This document shows, in pieces, positions 10,987 to 21,336 of a stretch of 64,000 nt of DNA. The stretch's first letter is position 1; every line of letters begins with the position of its first letter. The notes under the pieces were generated by a model. That model was not told the DNA's origin, did not search any database, and saw only the letters and a program-made list of their open reading frames with translations. Source of the stretch: Vinca minor (lineage: Eukaryota > Streptophyta > Magnoliopsida > Gentianales > Apocynaceae); contig JAOCZM010000285.1 of NCBI GenBank assembly GCA_026122235.1, positions 2,604,001 through 2,668,000 of the forward strand, in the 5' to 3' direction. The translations under genes and the position numbers were made by a program.

Positions 10987-11672
10987 GTCAAGATAATGAT
11001 GATTCAACACGTTTTTGTGATGAGGAGGAAACCGAGGAGTCACTTTTGGAAATTGAAGCCGAGACCAATGGTGAGTTTCCCGTTGATGATGGTGATTTTC
11101 TTTTGGGAAATATGCAACTTCTACATTCTCAACCTCTAGATGATTTGCATCAAGAACGAAGTAATCTTTTTCAAACAAAGTGCAATGTTAAGGATAAGAC
11201 TTGTTTAGTTATTATTGATAATGGTAGTTGCACTAACATTTGTTCTTATGAGATGGTAAACGCTTTAGATTTACCTTTGAAAGCACATCCGATGCCATAT
11301 AAGCTTTCATGGTTAAATAATAGGGGGGAGATTAAAGTGGATAAACAAGTGGAGATAGATTTCCGCATTCAGCAGTTTAAAGATACGGTTTTATGTGATG
11401 TGGTACCTATGACCGCAAGTCACATTATTCTGGGAAGACCTTGGCAATGTGATTGGTGTGCGGATCATATTGGTCGAAGGAATGTTTACATGGCTTCAAA
11501 AGAGAATATTCGGTATACTTTACATCCTATGTCTCCAAGTCAAGTTTGTGAGGTTCAAAAGAAATTAGCCGAGGGTAGAGAGAAAAGAATGAAAGAGCGT
11601 GAGTTGAAAAAAACGAGCGAACCTACCCAAGAGGTAAAAACCGAGGGAAAAAGGATACAAAAGCCGAGCTAA
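10987..11672 (+). CDS. GyN2 protease-region protein (gag core missing)
   Basis: An open frame of more than 208 codons, read from the candidate splice acceptor or from a TTG near 11046; no ATG decides the start. It begins in the acidic segment that follows the Gag zinc knuckle in GyAut, so Gag proper is deleted. It then covers a retropepsin-like aspartic protease with active-site motif IIDNGSCTN, where GyAut has IIDSGSCTN, a second conserved stretch MTASHIILGRPWQ, and a basic C-terminus. Known retropepsins need D-(T/S)-G, so Asn here may inactivate it. It stops at 11670-11672, just before the RT remnant. It is an uninterrupted frame, but probably a relic rather than a working protease. Confidence 0.7.
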
Positions 11673-12588
11673 AAGTGAGAAAAAAGGCAATAGCTCAAAA
11701 GGTGAGAAAAGAATGTTTGTTCATTAAATCCGGAAAGGTAAAACAACTTGTTGTTTTGTTAGATTTGAAAGGAACCGCAAAGAACCTTGTTACTAACACT
11801 TTTTCTTTTTATCTAACATCATTTTCTATATCTAGTAATGCTATTTTTCAGAAATTTCAAGAAACTTTTCCCAAGGAGTTGCCGAAAAGGTTATTTATTA
11901 GCCTTCAAAATCATGAATGATATAAACCATCGTCGGGTACAAATCAGCAAATTCACAACCAAGGTGATTTAATTCTTGAAAAGACGAAGGTAAGTACGTC
12001 TTTAAATCCTTATATTACTCCGGTAAAGATTGTACCAAAGCATGAAGGGATTTTTTGAGTATATACGGATAGTCTAAATATTAATCAAATAAATTTTAAA
12101 TATAGATATCCGAATTCTTTCTTTGATAAATTTATTAATAGTCAAAACCGAGAGCATTTGAGTACACATCTTAGGGCTGTGTTTTCTATTATACATACAC
12201 AAACCTTGTATACTAAGATGAATAATTATGTTTATTACACTCATTCTATTAATCTTCTTAGTTGCATGATGAGTTTTCAAGGTATTAAAGTTGAACCGGC
12301 AAGAGTTAATAAATTTGAAGAATGGCCGACTTCAACCATGGCAAATAAAACTCGATCGACATTTGGGATGGAAAGTTTTTGTACTCGTCTTAGCAAGCTT
12401 GCAGCCTTGAATCCAAGGAAGAAAGAAGACTTCTTTTGGGACAGCCGCCATAAGATCAAGTGAAAAGGTAAGTACGATGTAATTTCTACAATCTATATTC
12501 CTTACTTGCTCCCTTTTATTCATTTTTCAGATTATTAAGCTGATTTTGAGGATGATTTGAAGACGAATCCTTTTCAAGAAGGAGGGGA
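11673..12588 (+). pseudogene. GyN2 deleted RT / integrase-tail remnant, first copy
   Basis: The same region as the intact 345-codon frame at 14670-15707, but broken. A short deletion lies near 11740. In-frame stops lie near 11918 (TGA for AGA), near 12056 and near 12462, and a stop TAA replaces AAA near 12537. It ends in the polypurine tract 12576-12588 (AAGAAGGAGGGGA) before LTR 2. The RT catalytic box, RNase H and integrase core are missing by deletion. Confidence 0.85.
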
Positions 12589-13540
12589 TGGTGCGGTACC
12601 AACCTCGGGGCTGCCCAACTCAAGGGAACGTGTATTAAGATACAAAGAGGACTCTAAGTTACATCTAGGAATGTTGTACAAGTCAACCTCTTAAGTATCA
12701 TAGTGCACAAGGAATGGATAGCTTTGCTACTGTTTGGCATAATGATCATATCTTGCGATATAGGTATCCAATGGAGCTGATTCCGGTTGCATATTAAAGA
12801 TAAGAGGCAGATCTACAACATCTATGAGATCACAAGATCAGATTCTGCCTTCTTGATATACAAAATAGTCGTGCAAGTTGGCCCAACAAGCTGTCCAGAA
12901 TTGGGACGAATTTAAAGGGCATTTTAGTCTTTTTGTACATTAAAGTCTATTCTAGACTATTCTAGACTTTAATTATTTTCAGCAATGTTATTTACTTTAT
13001 TTAGGCGTGTTTAACATAATTGCTAGAATAAAGGACATGTTGTCCAAGTGTTTTATAGTTAGTTATTAAAGAGTCCTAATACTTCAAGGACTCTTCAATA
13101 GTTTGTTATGTTCTAGCCGCCTAGATGCAAGATAATTGGACATGTTGTCTATTATCTTGTTTAAGTGTTTTACTTGATAGCATGTTGTTTTGCAAGAGTC
13201 CACTTCTTCAAGGACTCTTTTATGCTTTTCCTTTTTATTGTTGGAGCCGAAATCTCCCTCTATTTAAGAGATATTTCGGCCACCTTTATACTTACGTTAG
13301 ATATATTGATATTTTGGTTTAGGTTATTCCTTAGATACTTTTTTATCAATTTCCGATAGAACTTCGTATTCTTTGAGTTACTGTATCAACTAGATAGTTC
13401 TTCTTGTGGTGTTTCAGCCTTCATTGATACTTAGCCTTCTTGGAGTTGCGTTGAGTATATTCCCCTTGGAAACTAATTCGAGATAGAGAAAGATCTGCTA
13501 AAAGCCGAACCTTGATATAAAACATCACGGTTCCGCATCA
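12589..13540 (+). repeat. GyN2 LTR 2 (shared middle LTR)
   Basis: 952 bp, starting TGGTGCGGTACC (one substitution in the terminal repeat) and ending GGTTCCGCATCA. It is preceded by a polypurine tract and followed by a primer-binding site, so it is 3' LTR of one unit and 5' LTR of the next. Promoter palindrome arms lie at 13246-13253 and 13273-13280. Confidence 0.93.
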
Positions 13541-13542
13541 AG

Positions 13543-13554
13543 TGGTATCAGAGC
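13543..13554 (+). other. GyN2 primer-binding site, second internal region
   Basis: TGGTATCAGAGC two bases after the middle LTR, identical to 10485-10496. Confidence 0.9.
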
Positions 13555-13860
13555 AAAAGGTTGATCTCTATCTTGGTGTACCTTACGTTTCAAAAAAAAA
13601 AAATTCTCGTTTGCTTGGAATAGAACGAGAAAGATAACAATAAAATTATTACTACCATAAGCAAAAGCCACCCGGAAGTAAAGAAATTGGCAACCAGTTT
13701 ATCCTATTTAGACACGGATCAAACCAAAAGCAAACTTCTTTTGTATAAAGGAATTGGCTCTTGATCCCTCTTGTTCTTGAATTAGCTGCCATCATCATAC
13801 TCAAATCAAGGTAAAATCTTCCTAATCCGGAGTTCTTGATAAAGCGAGGCCAAGAAAAGG

Positions 13861-14048
13861 GTAAGTCTTTGGTAAAAAGGTAAGAAAAGAAATCAAGAAA
13901 TCAATTTTCAAGATTTTTAAAATTTTCGGTACTGTTCATAACACTATTCATCCGAGAATTAAAAGTTAATTTTCAAGAAATCAAGAAACGTAAAGATCAC
14001 ATCTTTTTAACGATTGCTCTTATATTTCTTTCTTAACTCTTTATTTAG
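13861..14048 (+). other. Candidate 188-bp leader intron, second copy
   Basis: Donor AAAAGG|GTAAGT and acceptor ATTTAG|GT at the same spacing as in the first internal region. Confidence 0.4.
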
Positions 14049-14657
14049 GTCAAGATAATGATGATTCAACATGTTTTTGTGATGGGGATGAAACCGCCGA
14101 GGGCAATGGTGAGTTTCCCGTTGATGATGGTGATTTTCTTTTTGGTAAATATGCAACTTCTACATTCAAACAAAGTGCAATGTTAAGGATAAGACTTGTT
14201 TAGTTATTATTGATAATGGTAGTTGCACTAACATTTGTTCTTATGAGATGGTAAACGCTTTAGATTTACCTTTGAAAGCACATCCGATGCCATATAAGCT
14301 TTCATGGTTAAATAATAGTGGGGAGATTAAAGTGGATAAACAAGTGGAGATAGATTTCCGCATTGGGCAGTTTAAATATACGGTTTTATGTGATGTGGTA
14401 GCTATGACCGCAAGTCACATTATTCTGGGAAGACCTTGACAATATGATAGGTGTGCGGATCATATTGGTCGAAGGAATGTTTACATGGCTTCAAAAGAGA
14501 ATATTCGGTATACTTTACATCCTATGTCGCCAAGTCAAGTTTGTGAGGTTCAAAAGAAATTAGCCGAGGGTAGAAAGAAAGGAATGAAAGAGCGTGAGTA
14601 GAGAAAAAGGAGCGAACCTACCCAAGAGGTAAAAACCGAGGGAAAAAGGATATAAAA
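14049..14657 (+). pseudogene. GyN2 protease region, second copy, broken
   Basis: Homologous to 10987-11672 but with a deletion near 14085-14170 that removes part of the acidic segment. A TGG-to-TGA stop within the GRPWQ motif lies near 14437, and another stop lies near 14599. The DNG active-site motif is retained (frame 14248-14439). In contrast, the downstream RT remnant of this copy is open. Confidence 0.85.
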
Positions 14658-14669
14658 GCCAAGCTAAAA

Positions 14670-15707
14670 GTGAGAAAAAAGGCAATAGCTCAAAAGGTGA
14701 GAAAAGAATGTTTGTTCAATAAATCCGGAAAGGTTGACAGGGAAATTCAAGCAAAACAACTTGTTGTTTTGTTAGATTTGAAAGGAACCGCAAAGAACCT
14801 TGTTACTAACACTTTTTCTTTTTCTCTAACATCTTTTTCTATATCTAGTAATGCTATTTTTCAGAAATTTCAAGAAACTTTTCCCAAGGAGTTGCCGAAA
14901 AGGTTATTTATTAGCCTTCAAAATCATGAAAGATATAAACCATCTTCGGGTACAAATCAGCAAATTCACAACCAAGGTGATTTAATTCTTGAAAAGAAGA
15001 AGGTAAGTACGTCTTTAAATCCTTATATTACTCCGGTAAAGATTGTACCAAAGCATGAAGGGATTTTTAGAATATATACGGATAGTCTAAATATTAATCA
15101 AATAAATTTTAAATATAGATATCCGAATTCTTTCTTTGATAAATTTATTAATAGTCAAAACCGAGAGCATTTGAGTACACATCTTAGGGCTGTGTTTTCT
15201 ATTATACATACACAAACCTTGTATACTAAGATGAATAATTATGTTTATTACACTCATTCTATTAATCTTCTTAGTTGCATGATGAGTTTTCAAGGTATTA
15301 AAGTTGAACCGGCAAGAGTTAATAAATTTGAAGAATGGCCGACTTCAACTATGGCAAATAAAACTCGATCGACATTTGGGATGGAAAGTTTTTGTACTCG
15401 TCTTAGCAAGCTTGCAGCCTTGAATCCAAGGAAGAAAGAAGACTTCTTTTGGGACAGCCGCCATAAGATCAAGTTAAAAGGTAAGTACGATGTAATTTCT
15501 ACATTCTATGTTCCTAACTTGCTCCCTTTTATTCATTTTTCAGATTATAAAGCTGATTTTGAGGATGATTTGAAGACGAATCCTTTTCAAGAAGGAGGGG
15601 ATGATGCGGTACCAACCTCGGGGCTGCCCAACTCAAGGGAACGTGTATTAAGATACAAAGAGAACTCTAAGTTACATCTAGGAATGTTGTACAAGTCAAC
15701 CTCTTAA
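14670..15707 (+). CDS. GyN2 open 345-codon frame: RT with core deleted fused to integrase tail
   Basis: Begins MRKKAIAQKVRKEC. A basic linker (residues 1-50) is followed by the RT N-terminal fingers region (about 75-150, with a KHEGIFRIYTD-like motif). There is then a direct jump to the RT thumb/connection region, bypassing the YFDD catalytic box. At about residue 265 (FFWD) a second jump goes to the integrase tail (GKYDV...), then the acidic TNPFQEGGDD segment encoded over the polypurine tract. The stop lies 106 bp inside LTR 3. It cannot be an active polymerase. That the frame survives both deletions suggests either recent origin or some use as a protein; the sequence does not decide. Confidence 0.65.
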   Translation: MRKKAIAQKVRKECLFNKSGKVDREIQAKQLVVLLDLKGTAKNLVTNTFSFSLTSFSISSNAIFQKFQETFPKELPKRLFISLQNHERYKPSSGTNQQIHNQGDLILEKKKVSTSLNPYITPVKIVPKHEGIFRIYTDSLNINQINFKYRYPNSFFDKFINSQNREHLSTHLRAVFSIIHTQTLYTKMNNYVYYTHSINLLSCMMSFQGIKVEPARVNKFEEWPTSTMANKTRSTFGMESFCTRLSKLAALNPRKKEDFFWDSRHKIKLKGKYDVISTFYVPNLLPFIHFSDYKADFEDDLKTNPFQEGGDDAVPTSGLPNSRERVLRYKENSKLHLGMLYKSTS

Positions 15708-16569
15708 GTATCATAAGTGCACAAGGAATGGACAGCTTTGCTACTGTTTGGCATAATGATCATATCTTTCGATATAGGTATCCAATGGAGCTGATTCTGG
15801 TTGCATATTAAAGATAAGAGGTAGATCTACAACATCTATGAGATCACAAGATCAGATTCTGCATTCTTGATATACAAAATAGTTGTGCAAGTTGGCCCAA
15901 CAAGCTGTCCAGAATTGGGACGAATTTATAGGGCATTTTAGTCTTTTTGTACATTAAAGTCTATTCTAGCCTATTCTAGCCTATTCTAGACTTTAATTAT
16001 TTTCAGCAATGTTATTTACTTTATTTAGGCGTGTTTAACATAATTGCTAGAATAAAGGACATGTTGTCCAAGTGTTTGTTAGTTAGTTATTAAAGAGTCC
16101 TAATACTTCAAGGACTCTTCAATAGTTTGTTATGTTCTAGCCGCCTAGATGGAAGATAATTGGACATGTTGTCTATTATCTTGTTTAAGTGTTTTACTTG
16201 ATAGCATGTTGTTTTCCAAGAGTCCTACTTCTTCAAGGACTCTTTTATGCTTTTCCTTTTTATTGTTGGAACCGAAATCTCCCTCTATTTAAAGAGATAT
16301 TTCGGCCACCTTTATACTTACGTTAGATATATTGATATTTTGGTTAAGGTGATTCCTTAGATACTTGTTTATGAATTTCCAGTAGAACTTCATATTCTTT
16401 GAGTTACTGTACGAACTCGATAGTTTCGCTAGTTGTGGTGTTTCAGCCTTCATTGATACTTAGCCTTCTTGGGGTTGCATTGATTATATTCCCCTTGGAA
16501 ACAAATTCGAGATAGAGAAAGATCTTCTAAATGCCGAACCTTGATATAAAACATCACGATTCCGCATCA
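15602..16569 (+). repeat. GyN2 LTR 3
   Basis: 968 bp, TGATGCGGTACC to ATTCCGCATCA, followed by the TSD GTTAG and the resumed GyN1 host sequence. The polypurine tract is at 15589-15601. Confidence 0.93.
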
Positions 16570-16574
16570 GTTAG

Positions 16575-17340
16575 AAATTTAAAAAGTAGAATGTTCACCG
16601 TACTTACCTTAAGAGATTTTCTTGCGGTTGTCTCGAAAGAATGGTATATCTTCCTTCTCAATTGCATCTAATGGGGAAGTAAGTTTGCTAAAAGCACGAA
16701 CAAAACGTTTAAAGGAGCTTTCCATCTCATATGATGAACAAACTTGAATTGTACTAGTTGGTCCCAGGCATTCCACGATTGCATTAACTTTTGCCGGATC
16801 AACTTTAATACCGGAGAACTGGCAATGTAACTAAGAAGGTTAATAGAATTAGTGTAAGAAACATAATTTCCAATCTTAGCATACAAAGTTTGTGCCTTTA
16901 AAATAGTAAAAACAACCCTAAGATGCTCAATATGATTCTCTCGGTTTTTACTATAAACGAGTATATTATGAAAGCGAGGTATCGGGTGTCTATACTTAAA
17001 AATTATTTTGTTAATATTGACACATCCCGTATATAATCTAAAAGTCCCTTCTTGCTTTGGCACAATATTTCCCGGATTAACATAAGGACTTAAATACTTA
17101 CTTACCTTCTTCTTTTCTAGAATTAAGCCCACTTCCCAATGAATTTCGTGATGTGCACCCGAATATGGTTTATATATCTTCACGGTTTTGGAGGCTAGAA
17201 AATAGCCCGCTTGGCAACTTCTTGGAGATTATTCCTTGAAATTCCCCTGAAAAAGATCAATAACAAAACTAGGTAGAGAAGAAGAAGTTAGAGTAAAATC
17301 GTTAGTAAAATGGGAACTTTTGGTTCCTTTGAAAACTAAC
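16575..17340 (-). pseudogene. GyN1 pol remnant, second copy
   Basis: Minus-strand continuation of 9429-9516 across the GyN2 insertion. The frame 16668-17183 (171 codons) holds the RT fingers (KQEGTFRLYTG), then HPIPR joined to ILVYSK with the catalytic core deleted, then the thumb/connection. A second deletion joins the connection region to the integrase tail near 16600-16640. Stops occur near the join. It shares both deletion joints with GyN2 and with the left GyN1 copy. Confidence 0.85.
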
Positions 17341-18269
17341 AAAACCATTACTTGTTTTGTTCGAATTTCCTTATCTATCTTTCTCTGATTTATAGACAAA
17401 CGCACTTTTTCTCACTTTTAGAGCACTTGCCTTTTTTCTCACATTAGGCTCGGCTTTTTCTTTACTTTTTACCTCAAGGGCAGGATCACTCTTCTTTTTC
17501 AACTTGCTCTCATTCTTTTCTCTCTATTCTCGTTCATTTTTTTATGTACCTCACAAGCTTAACTCGGATACAAAGGAGTTAAAGGAAAGTTGATTTTAAC
17601 CTTTGTAACCTTATATACATTCTCTCTCCCCATATGATTGGCACTTCGATCGTATTGCCATGGTCTTCCTAAAATTATGTGACTTGCGGTCATCGGAACC
17701 ACATGATATAAAACCTTATCCTTGAATCTTCTAATTTCAAACTCAATTTCCACTTGTTTATCCACCTTGATCTCACCACTATTATTCAACCAATATAGCT
17801 TATAAGGCATAGGATGCGCCTTACATGGTAAGTCAAGTGTGGAAACCATATCATAAGAACAAAGGTTAGTACAACTCCCATTATCAATAATTAATAAACA
17901 AAGCTTGTCTTTAACGTTGCACTTAGTTTGGAATAGGTTGCTTCTTTGTTGATGAACATCATCCAATGGTTGTGAATGATCAAGATTCATTGTAACCAAT
18001 AAGTGATTTCCATCTTCCGGAAGTTCTTCTAAGGTCTCGATTTCTTCATCCAAAACAGCCCACTCGGATTCATCGTCACTAGTCCATGTTCCATCATCCA
18101 ATATATTCATAATATTTTCATTTGGGCAGTCTCGAACCATATGCCCCTTTTCTCTACAATTAAAGCATTCTATAGCAAGGTTAGGAGTCGAATTTTCCCT
18201 CGAAATTGATGGACCGGTTGTAGAAGATGTCTCCGCAGCCCCTATTGAAGCCGTGGCTGATTTTGTCAC
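17341..18269 (-). CDS. GyN1 Gag C-terminus and protease
   Basis: An open minus-strand frame of 236 codons (18269-17559) starts at MTKSATASIGAAETS. It contains a CCHC zinc knuckle (CFNCREKGHMVRDC, about residue 35) and an acidic linker with DDGTWTSDDESEW. A retropepsin-like domain follows (LIIDNGSCTNLCS, about 128; MTASHIILGRPWQ, about 197), and the frame stops at 17559. A lysine-rich linker lies between 17341 and 17558 in a broken frame. The Gag capsid core is absent. The active-site triplet is DNG, as in GyN2, against DSG in GyAut. Confidence 0.7.
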
Positions 18270-18745
18270 CCTTTGAGCCTCTTTTTCCTTGTGTTGGCTC
18301 GGACGAACAGTAGCAAAAATCTGTTGAGACGTTTTATACTTTCAAGAGTTAGAGCCTCAATTCTTGATAACATTCTGCCAAGGTCAAGAGGAAATTCAAG
18401 AAAGTGAGTTTACTGTTCACCCGAATCAAGAAGATCAAGAAAAACAAGAACCGGTTTCCATTCTCGATTAGGATTTCGTTTCTTCGTCTTTTTCTTTCTA
18501 AAGCTTTTCGTTTAGGTCAAAGATAGAATTTCTTTCCTTATTTTTCAGCTTTGTGTCAACGCAACAGGTTAGGAACCCATTCTTTAATATAGAGTTTGAA
18601 GTTCTATACGAGCAGTGTTGGAATAAAGAGTGGATCTTTCTTTGCTATCTAACTCTTTTGAGTCTTTTTCTTGCATTATAATTATGTCTTTGCAGGGAAC
18701 CCCATCAAAGAAAGGTGAAACCTTTGATCCGGAAAGGTTATATAC
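18270..18745. other. Head-to-head leader junction: minus GyN1 leader to plus leader scrap
   Basis: 18270-18345 continues the minus-strand GyN1 leader. At about 18345 the sequence switches to the same family's leader in plus orientation (18346-18683), matching the reverse complement of 8041-8350. A short gag start follows (ATG at 18684, about 20 codons) and is cut by the GyAut LTR at 18746. The primer-binding site and 5' LTR expected on either side are missing, so this is an inversion or deletion junction. Confidence 0.65.
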
Positions 18746-19583
18746 TGATGCGAAACCGTGATGTTTTGTATCAAGGTTCGGCTTTTTAGCAGATCATTCT
18801 CTATCTTGAAATAGTTTCTATGGGAATATACTCAACACAACTCCAATAAGGCTAAGTATCAATGAAGGCTGAAACAACACAACTAGAGAAACAAGCTAGT
18901 TGATACAGTAACTCAAAGAATATGAAGTTCTACCGGAAATTCATAAACAAGTATCTAAGGAATAACCTTAATCAAAATATAAATATATCAAGTCTAAGTT
19001 TAAAGGTGGCCGAAATCACTCTTTAATAGAGGGAGATTTCGGTTCCAACAATAAAAAAAAAGAGTCCTTGAAGAAGTAGGACTCTCGAACAACAACTTGA
19101 TATCAAGTAAAACACTTAAACAAGATAATAGACAACATGTCCTATTATCTTGCATTCTATGCGGCTAGAATAACAAACAAATGAAGAGTCCTTGAAGTAT
19201 GAGGACTCTTTAATAACTAACTAACAAACACTTGGACAACATGTCCTTTATTAAAGCAATTAGGCTACACACACCTAAGAATAACTTGCTGAATATAATT
19301 AAACTCTAGAATAGGCTAGAACAGACTTTAATGTGTAAAAAGACTAAAATGCCCTTTTTAGCCACTTTGCTTGTTTGGGCCAAATTGAATGTCTTCAAGA
19401 TTTATTAGTTGAACTTGAACTTCATCTTCTAGATGTAGCTTTGATTCCTCTTTGTGCTTTAGTTCTCAGATCAATGTAGATAATTGTTGATTGACTTGCT
19501 TGGTTCTTGATCTAGTCATTGGTCCTATGATGTTTGATAAGGGATGCCTTATATGAGGCAGCCCTCTAGATGGTCCCGCGTCA
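18746..19583 (-). repeat. GyAut 3' LTR
   Basis: 838 bp; minus-strand start TGACGCGGGACC at 19583 and end ...CGGTTTCGCATCA at 18746. The promoter palindrome has arms CCGAAATC (19010-19017) and GATTTCGG (19035-19042). Confidence 0.9.
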
Positions 19584-20240
19584 TCCCCTCCTTCTTGAAA
19601 AGGATTCGACCTCGAATCATCATCGTGATAAACATAATCTGAATCAAAATCGAAAGGAGATAAATCAGCAACATTAAAAGTGGAATGGACTCCATACTTA
19701 CCTTCCAAGTTGATTTTGTATGCGTTGTCATTAAACTTTGCCACGACTTGAAAAGGTCCATCGCCTCGGGGATGAAGTTTAGATTTTCTTTCTTTAGGAA
19801 ATCTATCCTTCCTAAAATGTATCCAAACCCAATCACCAGCTTCAAAGGTGATTGCCTTGCGGCCTTTGTTGGCTTGCATTGTAATACGCTCATTCTTCTT
19901 TTTTATTTCGGCGGCAACTTCATGATGTATTCTTTGGACAAAATCAGCCCTTGAATCACCTTCTATATTATAGTACTTATCAATAGGAAGAGGGGTTAGA
20001 TCTAAAGGGGTTAGGGGGTTAAAACCGTAAACAACTCAAAAGGTGAATTATTAGTAGTTGAATGTAAAGCACGATTATATGCAAATTCAACAATAGGTAA
20101 ACATTCTTCCCACCGTTTTAAATTCTTTTGAATGAGTGCTCTAAGTAAAACCCCTAGAGTTCTATTGGTTACCTAGGCTTGTCCATCGGTTTGGGGATTA
20201 CTTGAAGTAGAAAATAGTAACTTAGTCCCCAACTTACTCC
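19466..20240 (-). pseudogene. pol: GyAut integrase C-terminal half
   Basis: Minus-strand frames continue the integrase after the stop at 20242. In the first frame the motif SNPQTDGQA is followed by a TAG near 20174, where this family's third catalytic Glu is expected, then VTNRTLG and the region RWEECLPIVEFAYN. A stop and frameshift near 20020 separate this from the C-terminal frame 19879-19466 (137 codons), which carries a GDWVWIHFRKDRFP core and a GPF-like segment, then an acidic tail. That tail reads through the polypurine tract into the LTR and stops 118 bp inside it. Confidence 0.85.
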
Positions 20241-20241
20241 A

Positions 20242-21336
20242 TTAGGTTTTCCAAAAGTAACTTAGAAATTTTACGTCCCTATCACTTACGATTGTTTTTG
20301 GAATACCATGCAATCGAATGACTTCTTTGAAGAATAGATCCGAAACATGGCTTGCATCATTAGTTTTCCCACAAGGGATAAAATGAGCCATTTTAGAAAA
20401 TCTATCAACAACAACCATTATACTATCATTACCTCTTTTGGATGTTGGTAAACCAAGAATAAAATCCATGGAAAGATCAATCCATGGTGAAGAGGGAATT
20501 GGTAAAGGCATGAGAAATTCGTGAGCCTTTGAAGTACTTTTTGCCTGTTTGCACTTAAAACAACGATCACAAATTTTCCTCACATCTCTTTTCTTTATAG
20601 GCCAATAAAAGTGTTCTTGTAAAATATCTAATGTTTTAAAAACACCAAAATGTCCCATTAAGCCGCCACTATGTGCCTCTCTAACAATTAATTCTCTCAT
20701 AGAACAAGATGGCACACATAATCTATTGCCTTTAAACAAGAAATCTTCAAATTTGTAAAAATCCTTTTTAGCCGAGACATTACAAGCTGAATATAAATCA
20801 GAAAAATCGTTATCATCTTTATACAATGCTTTTAAATGTTCAAAACCAAATAATTTAGCATGCATAATTGAAAGTAAAGTGTACCTTCTAGATAAAGCAT
20901 CGGCAACAATGTTTTCCTTACCTTTCTTGTATTTGATTATATAAGGAAAGCTATCAATAAAGGAAACCCACCTTGCATGTCTCTTGTTTAGCTTACTTTG
21001 TCCTTTGAGATACTTGATTGATTCATGATCCGTGTGGATGACAAATTCTTTTGCAATCAAGTAATGCTGCCATGTTTCCAAAGCTCTAACAATAGCGTAC
21101 AACTCTTTATCATATGTAGGATAATTAAGTGAAGCACCACTTAATTTCTCACTAAAATATGCCAAAGGTTTGCCTTGTTGTTGCAAAACAGCCCCAATAC
21201 CTATACCTGAAGCATCACATTCAACTTCAAAAGTTAGATTAAATTGAGGTAAAGATAAAATAGGGGAAGAAGTTAGTAATTGCTTAAGCTTAATAAAGCT
21301 CTCTTCTTGCGGCTTATCCCAAAAAAAATGATACAT
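20242..21336 (-). CDS. pol: GyAut RNase H and integrase N-terminal/core
   Basis: An open frame of 364 codons on the minus strand, opening with the HFFWDKPQEESF connection motif. RNase H follows, with catalytic-type residues in VECDASGIGIGA, a YDKELYAIVRALE motif, FVIHTDHESIKYL and NIVADALSRR. The integrase His/Cys domain has HSGGLMGH and CDRCFKC. The catalytic core has the first Asp in MDFILGLP and the next in IVSDRDVKF. The frame ends at a TAA within WKT*WSK, which reads as a nonsense change because homologous sequence continues in the same frame. It would cleave the RNA strand of the hybrid and begin integrating cDNA, but is incomplete. Confidence 0.88.
   Translation of the reverse strand: MYHFFWDKPQEESFIKLKQLLTSSPILSLPQFNLTFEVECDASGIGIGAVLQQQGKPLAYFSEKLSGASLNYPTYDKELYAIVRALETWQHYLIAKEFVIHTDHESIKYLKGQSKLNKRHARWVSFIDSFPYIIKYKKGKENIVADALSRRYTLLSIMHAKLFGFEHLKALYKDDNDFSDLYSACNVSAKKDFYKFEDFLFKGNRLCVPSCSMRELIVREAHSGGLMGHFGVFKTLDILQEHFYWPIKKRDVRKICDRCFKCKQAKSTSKAHEFLMPLPIPSSPWIDLSMDFILGLPTSKRGNDSIMVVVDRFSKMAHFIPCGKTNDASHVSDLFFKEVIRLHGIPKTIVSDRDVKFLSYFWKT

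Larger units (their letters stand above)
9512..16574 (+). mobile_element. GyN2 tandem element LTR-int-LTR-int-LTR, TSD GTTAG
   Basis: Three LTRs (9517-10482, 12589-13540, 15602-16569) alternate with two internal regions (10483-12588, 13541-15601), all in plus orientation. The whole block is flanked by one exact 5-bp duplication, GTTAG (9512-9516 and 16570-16574), and the host GyN1 sequence resumes after it. A single integration followed by unequal exchange between LTRs, or integration of an already tandem copy, fits. Two independent insertions would need a second TSD pair, which is absent. Confidence 0.93.

Noticed and set aside
13125..13359. Short overlapping frames in GyN2 LTR 2
   Set aside because: Chance frames over the LTR promoter and hairpin region, not conserved in LTR 1 and LTR 3 as proteins.
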